Shown here one piece after another: positions 1 through 7,380 of a DNA stretch of 64,000 nt. The stretch comes from Flavobacteriaceae bacterium (GTDB lineage Bacteria; Bacteroidota; Bacteroidia; Flavobacteriales; Flavobacteriaceae), in NCBI GenBank assembly GCA_016649715.1, contig JAENXC010000001.1, positions 1 to 64,000 on the forward strand. The letters run 5' to 3'. The position numbers were made by a program, and so were the translations under genes. How positions within the stretch are numbered: position 1 is the stretch's first letter; each line of letters starts with the position of its first letter. The notes under the pieces were generated by a model. That model saw only the letters and a program-made list of their open reading frames with translations. It did no database searches and had not been told where the DNA came from.

Positions 1-136
1 AGCTTTCCTTGTTCTTCGGATTCTTGCTGAAGCCCCCTCCAGCCCCACGCGCCAGATCCCCCCCGTTTTTGGTTTTATAATAATTAATATCTCCAATAGT
101 ACCCTTTAATTTAATAATCCCTGTCTGCTTTGCCAT
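1..136 (-). CDS. Small hypothetical protein, 5' part only (runs off the window)
   Basis: An ATG at 136 on the minus strand opens a frame of 45 codons with no stop before the window edge. The peptide begins MAKQTGIIKLKGTIGDINYY and continues into a Gly/Lys-rich stretch (GGDLARGAGGG). I associate this kind of start (KQTGIIKLKGTIG) with small uncharacterised Bacteroidota proteins of unknown function, but from memory only. No signal peptide or membrane segment is visible in the part seen. The upstream side carries an 11-bp periodic repeat array that could be its control region. Confidence 0.7.
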   Translation of the reverse strand, partial: MAKQTGIIKLKGTIGDINYYKTKNGGDLARGAGGGFSKNPKNKES

Positions 137-188
137 AATATAAAGTTTTTAAAACGCTAATATAACAATAAACTCATTATAGTTCTAC

Positions 189-287
189 TTTAAAGCGTAT
201 TTAAAGTAATTTTATAGTATCTCTATAGTATGTTTATAGTATATTTATAGCGAATATGAAGCATATTATACTTATATAAAGTAAATA
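189..287. repeat. 11-bp periodic AT-rich tandem repeat array
   Basis: Nine consecutive 11-base units fill this stretch with no gaps. The six at 189-254 share the pattern TTTAWAGYRWN (for example TTTATAGTATC, TCTATAGTATG, TTTATAGTATA); the three at 255-287 are weaker. The array begins about 50 bases upstream of the small minus-strand gene that starts at 136. The spacing is close to one helical turn, so it could be phased protein binding or curved DNA; that role is inference. Confidence 0.7.
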
Positions 288-350
288 CGTATCCCATATA
301 AGAAAATGCTAGAAAGTAAATAAAATGAGAGAGGAAAAGTAATAGTACTC

Positions 351-2843
351 TTAAAAACTAAACCCAAAGACCCCGGTAATCCCAAATTTTCGAGCATCGG
401 GATGGTCCAAATAGTTCCCGCGGAAGTTGAAGTCCAACCTAAACACTCGGAAGATGTTGCCCACACCCACGCTCCATTCCCAATAGATATTCTCGGGTGC
501 CTGGTAAACAATGTTTGAAGCGTTAATATCCTTGTTCTCTTGTGAAATGGTGCCATAGATTGCCCTAAAACCAACCACTTCCCGCAGATCCAGTTTTCGC
601 AATAAAGGAATACGCGAAAAGATTCGCCCCCCAAAGTTGTGCTGCAAGTGAAGTGAAGTATAGGTGTCGCTCACGAATTCGTAGTAATCCAATTGGGTAA
701 AAGTGTTGTAAAGACTAAAATAGGTCTGGTTTCCAGGAATTGGATTCAGCAAGCTCAACGGCACCGCTCCAAAGGTTTTTCCGACCTCAACCGTGGAATA
801 CAAACGGCCAATACCTCCAATATTCCACGGCTGTGTATAGAGTGCCTGTACTTTTTTATATTCAAAATCGCCGCCCATTACACCTTTCAATCCATAACTA
901 TAACCCGCGTAAAAAGAAGGGAAATCGCCTTCGTTTATAACTGTGCGCTCCACGCCATAACCAGAGGTTTTTCTTCCGGGGACGTATAAAAACCCAAGTT
1001 GAATTTCCGCTTGCTTTAGTTCGCTTTTCACATCACCCGTAAAAACGCCATCTTCCATTACCTTATAATCAATGCTGAATGTATCCGTTGCAGATTCCAA
1101 CGTTCGGTAGGAACCCGTTAATCGCAAAATAAAATTCTTCCACGGTTCAATATCAAAACCAACGGTGCTTAGGTTTATTCGCGAAAGCCTGTCATTTGAC
1201 CCTACAGACAACAGCGAAGAAGAGGCAAGGCTGCGCCCCAAAACGTCATTGCTATTGGTAAGGCTGGCACCTGTTTGTTCCACGTCGCGGCGGTTGCCGC
1301 CAAAAACGGTAAGCCGCGATTTTCGATCCAAAAGCCACTTGGCCGAGATTCCGTATTTGAACCTATCATCCTTAAAACCATAGGCTCCAAAACCTTCAAA
1401 CCGCCATGGGTCGTTTTGGCTAAAGTAGGTGCGCCCGCCCAAACGGATACGCATCCCTTCGGACTCGTTGAAACCGAAAATGGAAAACACAGGGCCCACA
1501 TCAAAATTGTTTATTTCGTAATATCCACTCGCCAGCGTGGCGCCTATATTGTACAATGCCTTGAAGCGCCGGACGGTTTTTAGGGTGTCCAGCATTTTGT
1601 ACACACCCGTTTCATCCTTGCTCAGCTTCTCCATCCGGTTTTTTTCCCAAAACTCATCCGGTCGGTTATAAACTTCGTAATTGTAGGGATCTACCTGTTT
1701 GCTGTAGAATTTATTATCCTTCGGAATATTGAAAACATAGTTGTCATACAAGGTTGTGCGTTTCCCGTAAATGCCTTTTGCCTCTTCTTTTTTCCGAAAA
1801 CTGAAATCGCTCATAAAATAATCGCGGGTAATCAGGAAAATGGAATCGTTAAGCACATCAAACTCCTGTTCAATATACACATCGCGCACCCAGTTTAGGT
1901 TTGCACTTTTGGAAGCTTGTAGGTTTATTTCCTTGATGGCCCAAGTGGAGTCGTTTACCCAAAAATCGCCTTTAAAGGTCAGTTCATTTTTTCGGCGGGG
2001 GTAATACACAATGTTGTAACACCATTTATTGTCGCGATAGGCACTGTCCCGCAGCACATAATTATAAACATCTATCCCCGTACGGGAAAGTGGGCTGGTA
2101 AAGGCCTTGTCGAAAAATTTTAGGTAATTGTCATAAACGTCATATTCGCTGTAAAGATCTTTTACGAACGCGATGAGGGTTTGGTTGTTGTCAAAACCAG
2201 AATTTTTGTTTCCCTGCAATACTTCCTTTTCTTCTTTCAGCGAATTATCGCCATACACTTTTGAAGAAGCTTCGTTTATGAATATAGGCAAATACGAATT
2301 TCCAGTAACGCTTGAAGTATCGGTCTGGTCAAAAATGAATTCCATTCCCTTGAAAATCTTGCTATTGATGAGCGCGCTGTCTATGGTATTTAGATCAAAT
2401 TCAAGTTTCTCGTATTTATCGTAACTGTATTGTTTGAATTTTTTCACCCCGTTTTCCCTTCGGTTTTCCCATATTTTCCGTAGAATGTCAATTGCAGGAT
2501 TGTTCTTTTTTGAAGTTTTCCCCGAATAAATGAATACTTCGTCCAGCGCATCAGCACTTTCTTCCAAAACCACCGCCATATTATAGGTGCTTCGCGAAGT
2601 GAGCTCTACTTCTTTGGTAGTAAAGCCAATAAATGAGAAAATAACAGTTTTGTAGGTTTTGCTGCTTTCCAAATAAAAACGGCCGTGTTCATCTGAAATG
2701 GTCCCTTCTTGTGAGTCTTTAAAAAAAACATTGGCAAAGGCCACGGGGTAGTTCGAAGCATCTTTAATAACGCCGCTAACTTTGGTTTGTGAAAATACCG
2801 AAGCACTAAAAATTAAAAGTGAAAATAAAAAAAAGTGCTTCAT
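351..2843 (-). CDS. DUF5686-type outer-membrane protein with N-terminal carboxypeptidase-like regulatory domain
   Basis: The protein has 830 residues when started at the ATG at 2843, which gives a clean signal peptide (MKHFFLFSLLIFSASVFSQ). A longer reading from 2885 adds 14 residues that make no signal sequence, so I reject it. Residues of about 20-105 form a CarboxypepD_reg-like beta-sandwich (VSGVIKD...AFANVFF...GTISDEHGRF), as found at the N-terminus of TonB-dependent receptors. The rest matches the DUF5686 family and ends in beta-strand-rich sequence with a terminal Phe (FGITGVFGFSF), as expected of an outer-membrane barrel. No TonB box or plug was recognised. The substrate is unknown. 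It is a single gene without an obvious operon partner; repeats lie upstream. Confidence 0.85.
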   Translation of the reverse strand: MKHFFLFSLLIFSASVFSQTKVSGVIKDASNYPVAFANVFFKDSQEGTISDEHGRFYLESSKTYKTVIFSFIGFTTKEVELTSRSTYNMAVVLEESADALDEVFIYSGKTSKKNNPAIDILRKIWENRRENGVKKFKQYSYDKYEKLEFDLNTIDSALINSKIFKGMEFIFDQTDTSSVTGNSYLPIFINEASSKVYGDNSLKEEKEVLQGNKNSGFDNNQTLIAFVKDLYSEYDVYDNYLKFFDKAFTSPLSRTGIDVYNYVLRDSAYRDNKWCYNIVYYPRRKNELTFKGDFWVNDSTWAIKEINLQASKSANLNWVRDVYIEQEFDVLNDSIFLITRDYFMSDFSFRKKEEAKGIYGKRTTLYDNYVFNIPKDNKFYSKQVDPYNYEVYNRPDEFWEKNRMEKLSKDETGVYKMLDTLKTVRRFKALYNIGATLASGYYEINNFDVGPVFSIFGFNESEGMRIRLGGRTYFSQNDPWRFEGFGAYGFKDDRFKYGISAKWLLDRKSRLTVFGGNRRDVEQTGASLTNSNDVLGRSLASSSLLSVGSNDRLSRINLSTVGFDIEPWKNFILRLTGSYRTLESATDTFSIDYKVMEDGVFTGDVKSELKQAEIQLGFLYVPGRKTSGYGVERTVINEGDFPSFYAGYSYGLKGVMGGDFEYKKVQALYTQPWNIGGIGRLYSTVEVGKTFGAVPLSLLNPIPGNQTYFSLYNTFTQLDYYEFVSDTYTSLHLQHNFGGRIFSRIPLLRKLDLREVVGFRAIYGTISQENKDINASNIVYQAPENIYWEWSVGVGNIFRVFRLDFNFRGNYLDHPDARKFGITGVFGFSF

Positions 2844-2861
2844 ATTTTTATTATAAAATCT

Positions 2862-2990
2862 CAAATGACAAATCCCAAATTCCAAATAAATTCAAAAACG
2901 GAAAATTCAAAAAACAAAAAAAAGAAATCGGGAAAAAATGAAATCACAAATAACAACATACAAATTCCAAATAAAAAAGAAATTTCAAAA
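2862..2990. repeat. A-rich intergenic repeat, left flank of the four-helix-bundle gene
   Basis: The stretch contains several copies of CAAATTCCAAATAA or CAAATCCCAAATTCC (for example 2862-2890 and 2961-2974). The complement of the same motif occurs at 3391-3496 on the other side of the small gene, and again between groES and groEL at 34501-34597. It is a dispersed intergenic element of unknown role. Confidence 0.6.
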
Positions 2991-3020
2991 AAGAAAAATT
3001 AAAGAATGCTATCTCGAAAT

Positions 3021-3383
3021 TTAAGATTTATCGATTATTGCTGAAAGAATTTTTTTTAACTCGGTAGCTTCTTGAATCAAATCTTTTTCTTCCTTTTCAT
3101 TCGGCAAATCATTGGTTTCAGCAATCAATCGAAGCCAATAAACACTTTCCTTTGCTTCTTTTCTACTTATCTTAACCCGGAATTTGAAGTCTTTTTTACT
3201 CAATGCTTCATTCGCTTCAATATAATTTGCCCCAATGGAACCTGAAGATCTGACCAATTGCTTTGAATCCTCAACATTTGCAATTGTCATTTTTAAAGTG
3301 TTAATGAAAAGACGAATGTCTTTGGCAAATAACAAAGTCCGTTCTTCCAGGTCATAAGGTTTGTTATTTGAAGATTCAGACAT
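3021..3383 (-). CDS. Four-helix-bundle protein (23S rRNA intervening-sequence type)
   Basis: The protein has 120 residues, the usual length for this family. Typical features are the early block LFAKDIRLFINTL, the central SGSIGANYIEANEA, and a C-terminal helix (EATELKKILSAIID). Family members fold as a four-helix bundle. They are known from genes inside 23S rRNA intervening sequences, and a relative (Avd) works with diversity-generating reverse transcriptases. No reverse transcriptase, variable repeat or rRNA gene is present here. The gene sits alone between two oppositely oriented copies of an AT-rich intergenic repeat, which hints at a small transferred cassette. Its function is unknown. Confidence 0.85.
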   Translation of the reverse strand: MSESSNNKPYDLEERTLLFAKDIRLFINTLKMTIANVEDSKQLVRSSGSIGANYIEANEALSKKDFKFRVKISRKEAKESVYWLRLIAETNDLPNEKEEKDLIQEATELKKILSAIIDKS

Positions 3384-3390
3384 TATTTAT

Positions 3391-3496
3391 TTTGTTTGGA
3401 ATTTGTCCTGATACCTATCGGGATTGTTTTTTGGAATTTATTTCTTATTTGAATTTTGGGATTTATTTGTTATTTGGTGCTTGTTATTTGGAATCT
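3391..3496. repeat. Intergenic repeat, right flank (inverted relative to the left flank)
   Basis: Motifs such as TTTGGAATTTG and TTATTTGGTGCTTG repeat here, and they are the reverse complement of the CAAATTCCAAA units at 2862-2990. An imperfect palindrome (TCCTGATACCTATCGGGA) lies at about 3405-3422. The repeat runs up to the stop of pdhB. Confidence 0.6.
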
Positions 3497-4474
3497 TCAT
3501 TTATAAAGGACTTTCTTTACTGCCTTAACCACATCTTCACTATTTGGCAACCATTCCTCAAACAAAACTGGGGAAAATGGAGCGGGAGTATCTGCAGTAT
3601 TAATCTTTACAATTGGAGCATCCAAATAGTCGAAAACTTGGTTTTGAACTTGGTAGGTTATTTCTGTAGAAACGTTTCCAAACGGCCAAGCTTCTTCAAG
3701 AATCACCAAACGATTTGTTTTCTTTACGGATTCAAAAATTGTATTATAGTCCAATGGGCGCACGGTGCGCAGGTCGATAATTTCGCACTCGATGCCTTCT
3801 TCGGCTAATGTTTCAGCTGCTTTATACGCTTCTTTAATAATTTTTCCGAAGGAGACAATGGTTACATCTTTCCCTTTTCTTTTAATTTCGGCAACGCCCA
3901 ACGGAATTAAATATTCACCTTCGGGAACTTCGCCTTTGTCGCCATACATCTGCTCGCTTTCCATAAAAATCACCGGATCGTTATCGCGAATGGCACTTTT
4001 CAGCAACCCTTTTGCATCGGCAGGATTGCTCGGCACCACCACTTTCAATCCAGGGCAGTTGGCGTACCAGCTTTCAAAAGCTTGGCTGTGCGTGGCTGCA
4101 AGTTGCCCAGCCGAAGCCGTTGGCCCACGGAAAACGATCGGAATATTAAACTGTCCGCCGCTCATTTGACGCATTTTGGCAGCATTGTTTATAATTTGAT
4201 CAATCGCTACAAGCGAGAAGTTGAAGGTCATATACTCAACAATCGGCCTGTTCCCGTTCATGGCACTGCCAATGGCGATACCCGAAAACCCGTTTTCCGA
4301 AATTGGGGTGTCAATAACGCGTTTGGCACCAAACTCGTCCAACATTCCTTTACTGGCTTTGTAAGCCCCGTTGTATTCGGCCACTTCCTCACCCATTAAA
4401 TATATGGTTTTGTCGCGGCGCATTTCCTCGCTCATCGCTTCGGCTATTGCCTCTCTGAATTGTAATGTCTTCAA
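3497..4474 (-). CDS. pdhB: Pyruvate dehydrogenase complex E1 component, beta subunit
   Basis: The protein has 325 residues, the full family length. It begins MKTLQFREAIAEAMSEEM and shows the transketolase-type pyrimidine-binding domain (LMGEEVAEYNGAYKASKGM, residues about 26-45). The C-terminal transketolase domain follows from about residue 200 (VTIVSFGKIIKEA ... EIIDLRTVRPLD). With the alpha subunit it decarboxylates pyruvate and passes the acetyl group to the lipoyl domain of E2. The alpha subunit and E2 are not in this window. A polypyrimidine run and a TATTTTTG box (minus strand, 4599-4592) lie upstream, but no well-spaced -33 element was found. Confidence 0.95.
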   Translation of the reverse strand: MKTLQFREAIAEAMSEEMRRDKTIYLMGEEVAEYNGAYKASKGMLDEFGAKRVIDTPISENGFSGIAIGSAMNGNRPIVEYMTFNFSLVAIDQIINNAAKMRQMSGGQFNIPIVFRGPTASAGQLAATHSQAFESWYANCPGLKVVVPSNPADAKGLLKSAIRDNDPVIFMESEQMYGDKGEVPEGEYLIPLGVAEIKRKGKDVTIVSFGKIIKEAYKAAETLAEEGIECEIIDLRTVRPLDYNTIFESVKKTNRLVILEEAWPFGNVSTEITYQVQNQVFDYLDAPIVKINTADTPAPFSPVLFEEWLPNSEDVVKAVKKVLYK

Positions 4475-4760
4475 AATAGTACTTATTAATTATTTTTATT
4501 TTTTATTCCCCACAAATCGGATTTTGCCCAAACCCATATTCCATTTCCTCTTTTCTTTTTTCTTTTTTCTCTTCTCTATTTTCAGGGGTAACAAAAATAA
4601 AACTAATTATTGATTTGGGGTAATGAATTTGACAAATGCTTTTTTGGAAATATATTCAAGCCAAGTCACAACTTTTTTAGCTTTTGGTTGCCTTTCGCAG
4701 CTTGCTTTCGTGATGAAAATGTTCTTTATGAAAGTAAATTTAAAAACTTTACTGCATAAA

Positions 4761-4788
4761 AAAAGCTTCAGTTTTCACTGAAGCTTTT
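4761..4788 (-). terminator. Orphan hairpin terminator
   Basis: An 11-bp perfect stem (AAAAGCTTCAG / CTGAAGCTTTT) has a 6-base loop. Read on the minus strand, the stem is followed by a run of seven T. It lies upstream of both flanking genes and ends no recognised transcript. Confidence 0.65.
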
Positions 4789-4795
4789 CACGAGC

Positions 4796-4889
4796 CCGCA
4801 CTGAGCGGAGTCGAAGTGTACAGGCCCTTCGTCTGCGCTCAGGGTAAACTTCGAGACTCCCTTCGGCTACGCTCAGGATAAACTTCTCG
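4796..4889. repeat. Cluster of palindromic GAGCGNAGTCGAAG-type repeats
   Basis: Three related units follow each other: CACTGAGCGGAGTCGAAGTG, then CCCTTCGTCTGCGCTCAGGG, then CCCTTCGGCTACGCTCAGG. A single related unit lies at 32733-32752 between lptE and the TPR-like gene. Units of this sort are common intergenic palindromes in Flavobacteriia (from memory). They are more GC-rich than their surroundings. Confidence 0.7.
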
Positions 4890-5299
4890 TCTCTCCGCCA
4901 TATTCTTTGTATTTTAAAATATCGAATTATGAGCAAAAAATGACCCCACCCTCTTAAATTATTGGGTTTTCTGTTTAGGTGTAAAGGAAAAAACTGTATA
5001 TCCCTCTCACACACAAAAGCACAGAGCAATTTTAAAAAAGCATTTAATAATTCCATTTATTTTAATATTAAAGACTATAGCTTATGAAAAAGAATATTAA
5101 TACAGAAAAGCCCAAGATGGATTAGACGGACTACCATAAACATCCAACCAAAAAGTTTTTATTGGTGGCGTCTAAAAATATACAAAGTGCTGAAACTAAA
5201 ACTCGCCGAGTGGAAGAAACCAGAAATTTTAATGAAAGAAATCTGAAAATCAGAACAATTTTAAATCCAAGAAATAAAATATTGTTAAAAATTATATGC

Positions 5300-5341
5300 T
5301 GTGGTATAATATTACCACAATTGTGGTATATTTGTACCACA
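5300..5341. promoter_or_regulatory. Twin palindromic operators overlapping the Xre gene promoter
   Basis: Two copies of TGTGGTA-N6-TACCACA lie at 5300-5319 and 5322-5341. Both have perfect arms, and their centres are 22 bp apart, so the sites face the same side of the helix. The second copy contains a TATATTTG box (5328-5335), the -7 element of Bacteroidota promoters. A protein bound here would block transcription of the Xre gene starting at 5379, so autoregulation by that protein is the natural inference. Confidence 0.75.
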
Positions 5342-5378
5342 GTATTAACCACACTGATAAAACCAAAAATAACATCTT

Positions 5379-5729
5379 ATGAAAAAGTTAGGCGAATTAA
5401 TTAAAGAAAAACGAATAGCAAAAGGATTTACACTGAGAGCATTTTGCATGCGTATTGAGGCAGACCCAAGTAATTGGAGCAAAGTAGAGCGAGGATTAAT
5501 AAAATTTCCTACAGCCTCCTTGTTGGATGAAATTACGAAAGTTCTAGACCTTGATAATCAAGAAGTTCAAGAAATCAAAGAATTGGCTGTAATACAAATA
5601 ATATCCAAGGATTTAGATTTAAATGAAAAACTTTTGGAAGCGCTACCAGTATTTTTTAGAACAACACGAGATTTAAAGCCTTCAGAAGAGCAACTAAAAG
5701 AATTGATACAAATTCTTAAAAATAATTAA
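5379..5729 (+). CDS. Xre-family helix-turn-helix regulator
   Basis: The protein has 116 residues. An HTH_XRE domain covers residues of about 5-62 (GELIKEKRIAKGFTLRAFC...NWSKVERG), followed by a short helical tail. It starts at the ATG 37 bases after the twin operators. The next gene, encoding an ImmA/IrrE-like protein, starts 19 bases after its stop, so the two probably form an operon. The arrangement resembles ImmR-ImmA pairs of integrative elements, where the protease removes the repressor. No integrase or other mobile-element gene is nearby. The likely role is a repressor of its own operon. Confidence 0.85.
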   Translation: MKKLGELIKEKRIAKGFTLRAFCMRIEADPSNWSKVERGLIKFPTASLLDEITKVLDLDNQEVQEIKELAVIQIISKDLDLNEKLLEALPVFFRTTRDLKPSEEQLKELIQILKNN

Positions 5730-5748
5730 TAATTAATTTTTAAATGAT

Positions 5749-6387
5749 ATGATTGAATTTAAACCGGAAAAATTATCTAGATCCAAAATACAGCAGTTAA
5801 CGGAAGAATTTAGGTCATATTACAAATACGCTAAGAAAGTTCCAGTAGAAGTTGAAGAATTGATTGAGTTGGAATTAAAGATTGAAATAATTCCCGATTT
5901 TGGTTTAAAACAAAAAGCTGGCGTAGAAGCCTTCATATCAAAGAATCTTAAGCAAATAAGAGTTGACAATAACGAATATCAACGTAATACCTTGAGCAAT
6001 AGATATAGGTTTACATTAGCGGAAGAAATTGGACATTTATGGTTACATCGTAAAATCTACGAGCAAGGTGTTAGATATGACAGTACTGAGGAATTTATCA
6101 ATGATTACAAAAAAATGGATGAGGATGATTTAAATTGGATAGAGTTTCAAGCAAGAGAATTTGCAGGCAGATTACTCGTGCCTAAAGACGTTTTAGAACT
6201 TAAAATTCTTGAAATGAAAGAGGCTATTAATAAATTTCATGAAAAATACAATGGGAGTGATGAATCTATAGATTTGGTTAAAGAGCCTGTCGCAAAAAAG
6301 ATATGCCATCATTTTGGGGTTTCTTGGGAAGTAATAAGAAATAGGTTCAGAGCGGAAAATTTAGAACACATGTTCCTACCTGAATAA
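5749..6387 (+). CDS. ImmA/IrrE-family (M78-like) protein with altered zinc motif
   Basis: The protein has 212 residues. The family core is clear: RFTLAEEIGHLWLH at residues 88-100, and downstream WIEFQAREFAGRLLVP (about 130-145), which normally supplies the third metal ligand (Glu132 here). In canonical members the first motif is HExxH. Here position 92 is Glu, giving E-E-I-G-H, so one zinc ligand is missing. I think AEEIGH variants exist elsewhere in the family, but cannot confirm that. It is translated from the same probable operon as the Xre regulator and may act on it, either as a protease or as a binding partner. Confidence 0.85.
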   Translation: MIEFKPEKLSRSKIQQLTEEFRSYYKYAKKVPVEVEELIELELKIEIIPDFGLKQKAGVEAFISKNLKQIRVDNNEYQRNTLSNRYRFTLAEEIGHLWLHRKIYEQGVRYDSTEEFINDYKKMDEDDLNWIEFQAREFAGRLLVPKDVLELKILEMKEAINKFHEKYNGSDESIDLVKEPVAKKICHHFGVSWEVIRNRFRAENLEHMFLPE

Positions 6388-6461
6388 TATTGAGTTTCTG
6401 AAAATATGCTAGGGAGTCTTTATGCTTGGAGGTTTTTTTATTAGTTGTAATAGAAAAATGA

Positions 6462-6469
6462 TATATTTG
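6462..6469 (+). promoter_or_regulatory. Putative -7 promoter element (TATATTTG)
   Basis: A perfect TAnnTTTG box lies 45 bases before the DUF4468 gene start. A TTG at 6445-6447 is only 14 bases upstream, shorter than usual, so the -33 element is uncertain. Confidence 0.4.
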
Positions 6470-6514
6470 AAATTCTCCCCCCGATAAATTATTACTAACC
6501 AAAATTTATTTCAA

Positions 6515-7048
6515 ATGAAAAAAATTATTTTATTGCTTGCAGTATTTTCTTCGAGCCTTCTTTTAGCACAAAACATTCCTCAATTAAAATTAACACCCAA
6601 TGGAGTAGAGCCTATTGTTGTTGAGGTTGACGGTTTAACTGCATCAGAGATTTATAAGAAGGCACTTAATTGGGTTCAAGAAACCTACAAAAACCCTGAT
6701 GAAGTCTTAAAGGCGAATATTACAGATGAGAAAATCCGAGTTAATGGATATGATGATGATGCTTATTCGTGGAAAGCAGGAGGGATGACACATAATATGG
6801 GTATGCAATACACTCTTGAAATTTCTTTCAAAGACGGTAAATATAAGTATGAATGCATTGTTGGAGAAATCAACATAAATGGAGGACAAAGGCTTAATTT
6901 TTCTCAGTTTTTATTTAAAAATAATGGCGATGTTAAAAAGACTTATTCTTATGCAGTTCCAAGTTTAGAACAAACTATGAATGACCTTTCCAAATCATTC
7001 TATAATTACGTTAGTGGAAAAACATCAAAAGAGGATAGTGGATGGTAG
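6515..7048 (+). CDS. DUF4468-like secreted protein
   Basis: The protein has 177 residues. It begins with a signal peptide (MKKIILLLAVFSSSLLLAQ) and continues with the pattern I associate with DUF4468: VVEVDGLTASEIYKKALNWV, a beta-rich middle (YTLEISFKDGKYKYE) and a C-terminal helix (MNDLSKSFYNYV). These proteins are thought to be periplasmic with a TBP-like fold; their function is unknown. It has its own putative promoter, so it is probably not part of the Xre-ImmA transcript. A bidirectional hairpin terminator follows. Confidence 0.75.
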   Translation: MKKIILLLAVFSSSLLLAQNIPQLKLTPNGVEPIVVEVDGLTASEIYKKALNWVQETYKNPDEVLKANITDEKIRVNGYDDDAYSWKAGGMTHNMGMQYTLEISFKDGKYKYECIVGEININGGQRLNFSQFLFKNNGDVKKTYSYAVPSLEQTMNDLSKSFYNYVSGKTSKEDSGW

Positions 7049-7116
7049 AATAAAAAACTATCTAAAAACAGAAAGAATAAAGACAACCGTACATTAATCG
7101 TACATATTCATAAAGC

Positions 7117-7158
7117 AAAAAACCTCAACAGTCTATAAATTAGATAGTTGAGGTTTTT
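7117..7158. terminator. Bidirectional terminator between the DUF4468 gene and tRNA-Leu
   Basis: The stem pairs AAAACCTCAAC with GTTGAGGTTTTT, with a partly self-pairing loop (CTAT..ATAG). T-runs on both strands fit termination of both converging transcripts. Confidence 0.75.
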
Positions 7159-7163
7159 AAGAG

Positions 7164-7245
7164 TACAGGCGGAGAGACTCGAACTCTCACACCTCACGGC
7201 ACTAGATCCTAAGTCTAGCATGTCTACCAATTCCATCACGCCTGC
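7164..7245 (-). tRNA. tRNA-Leu (anticodon UAG)
   Basis: On the minus strand the cloverleaf starts GCAGGCG and ends CGCCTGT plus discriminator A; the 1-72 pair is G-U. The anticodon loop is CTTAGGA with TAG in the anticodon position. The length of 82 bases and the short variable arm fit a class II leucine tRNA. The T-arm contains GAGTTCGAGTCTC. No CCA is encoded. Confidence 0.93.
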
Positions 7246-7380
7246 ATTAAAAGTAATCTGCAAAACCTAAATATCATTTTAGGAGCTTGCCCGCCTTTTC
7301 ACAATAGTGCTTTGGCGGGTGCAAATATAAATAATACTTCCAAATGATGGCCAACTTATTTTAAAAATTTTCAGTTACAT

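Larger units (their letters stand above)
4475..5299. other. Gene-poor stretch between pdhB and the Xre gene
   Basis: No credible coding region was found in about 0.8 kb. It holds a pyrimidine tract (4545-4580), a hairpin terminator (4761-4788), a cluster of palindromic repeats (4796-4889) and otherwise AT-rich sequence. A frame from about 5083 reads through one TAG stop into lysine/asparagine-rich peptide; I do not believe it is a gene. The orphan terminator suggests that a gene or small RNA once lay here or still does. Confidence 0.6.

Noticed and set aside
1165-1583. Long frames on the strand opposite the DUF5686 gene
   Set aside because: They are shadows of the real gene; the peptides show no signal, domain or sensible composition.
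3021-3383. Four-helix-bundle protein as the Avd subunit of a diversity-generating retroelement
   Set aside because: No reverse transcriptase, template repeat or variable repeat was found in the window.
4775-5056. A 93-residue minus-strand frame (MELLNAFLKLL...)
   Set aside because: Its C-terminal third is the translated palindromic repeat cluster and it has no promoter or homologous look.
5083-5404. A plus-strand frame (MKKNINTEK... TAG ...HPTKKFLLVASKNIQ) that would be a broken gene before the Xre gene
   Set aside because: The composition is what A-rich random sequence gives, the frame runs through the operators, and no family is recognised.
5379-7048. Xre-ImmA-DUF4468 as a complete integrative element next to tRNA-Leu
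   Set aside because: There is no integrase, no direct repeat of the tRNA 3' end was seen, and the DUF4468 gene has its own promoter.
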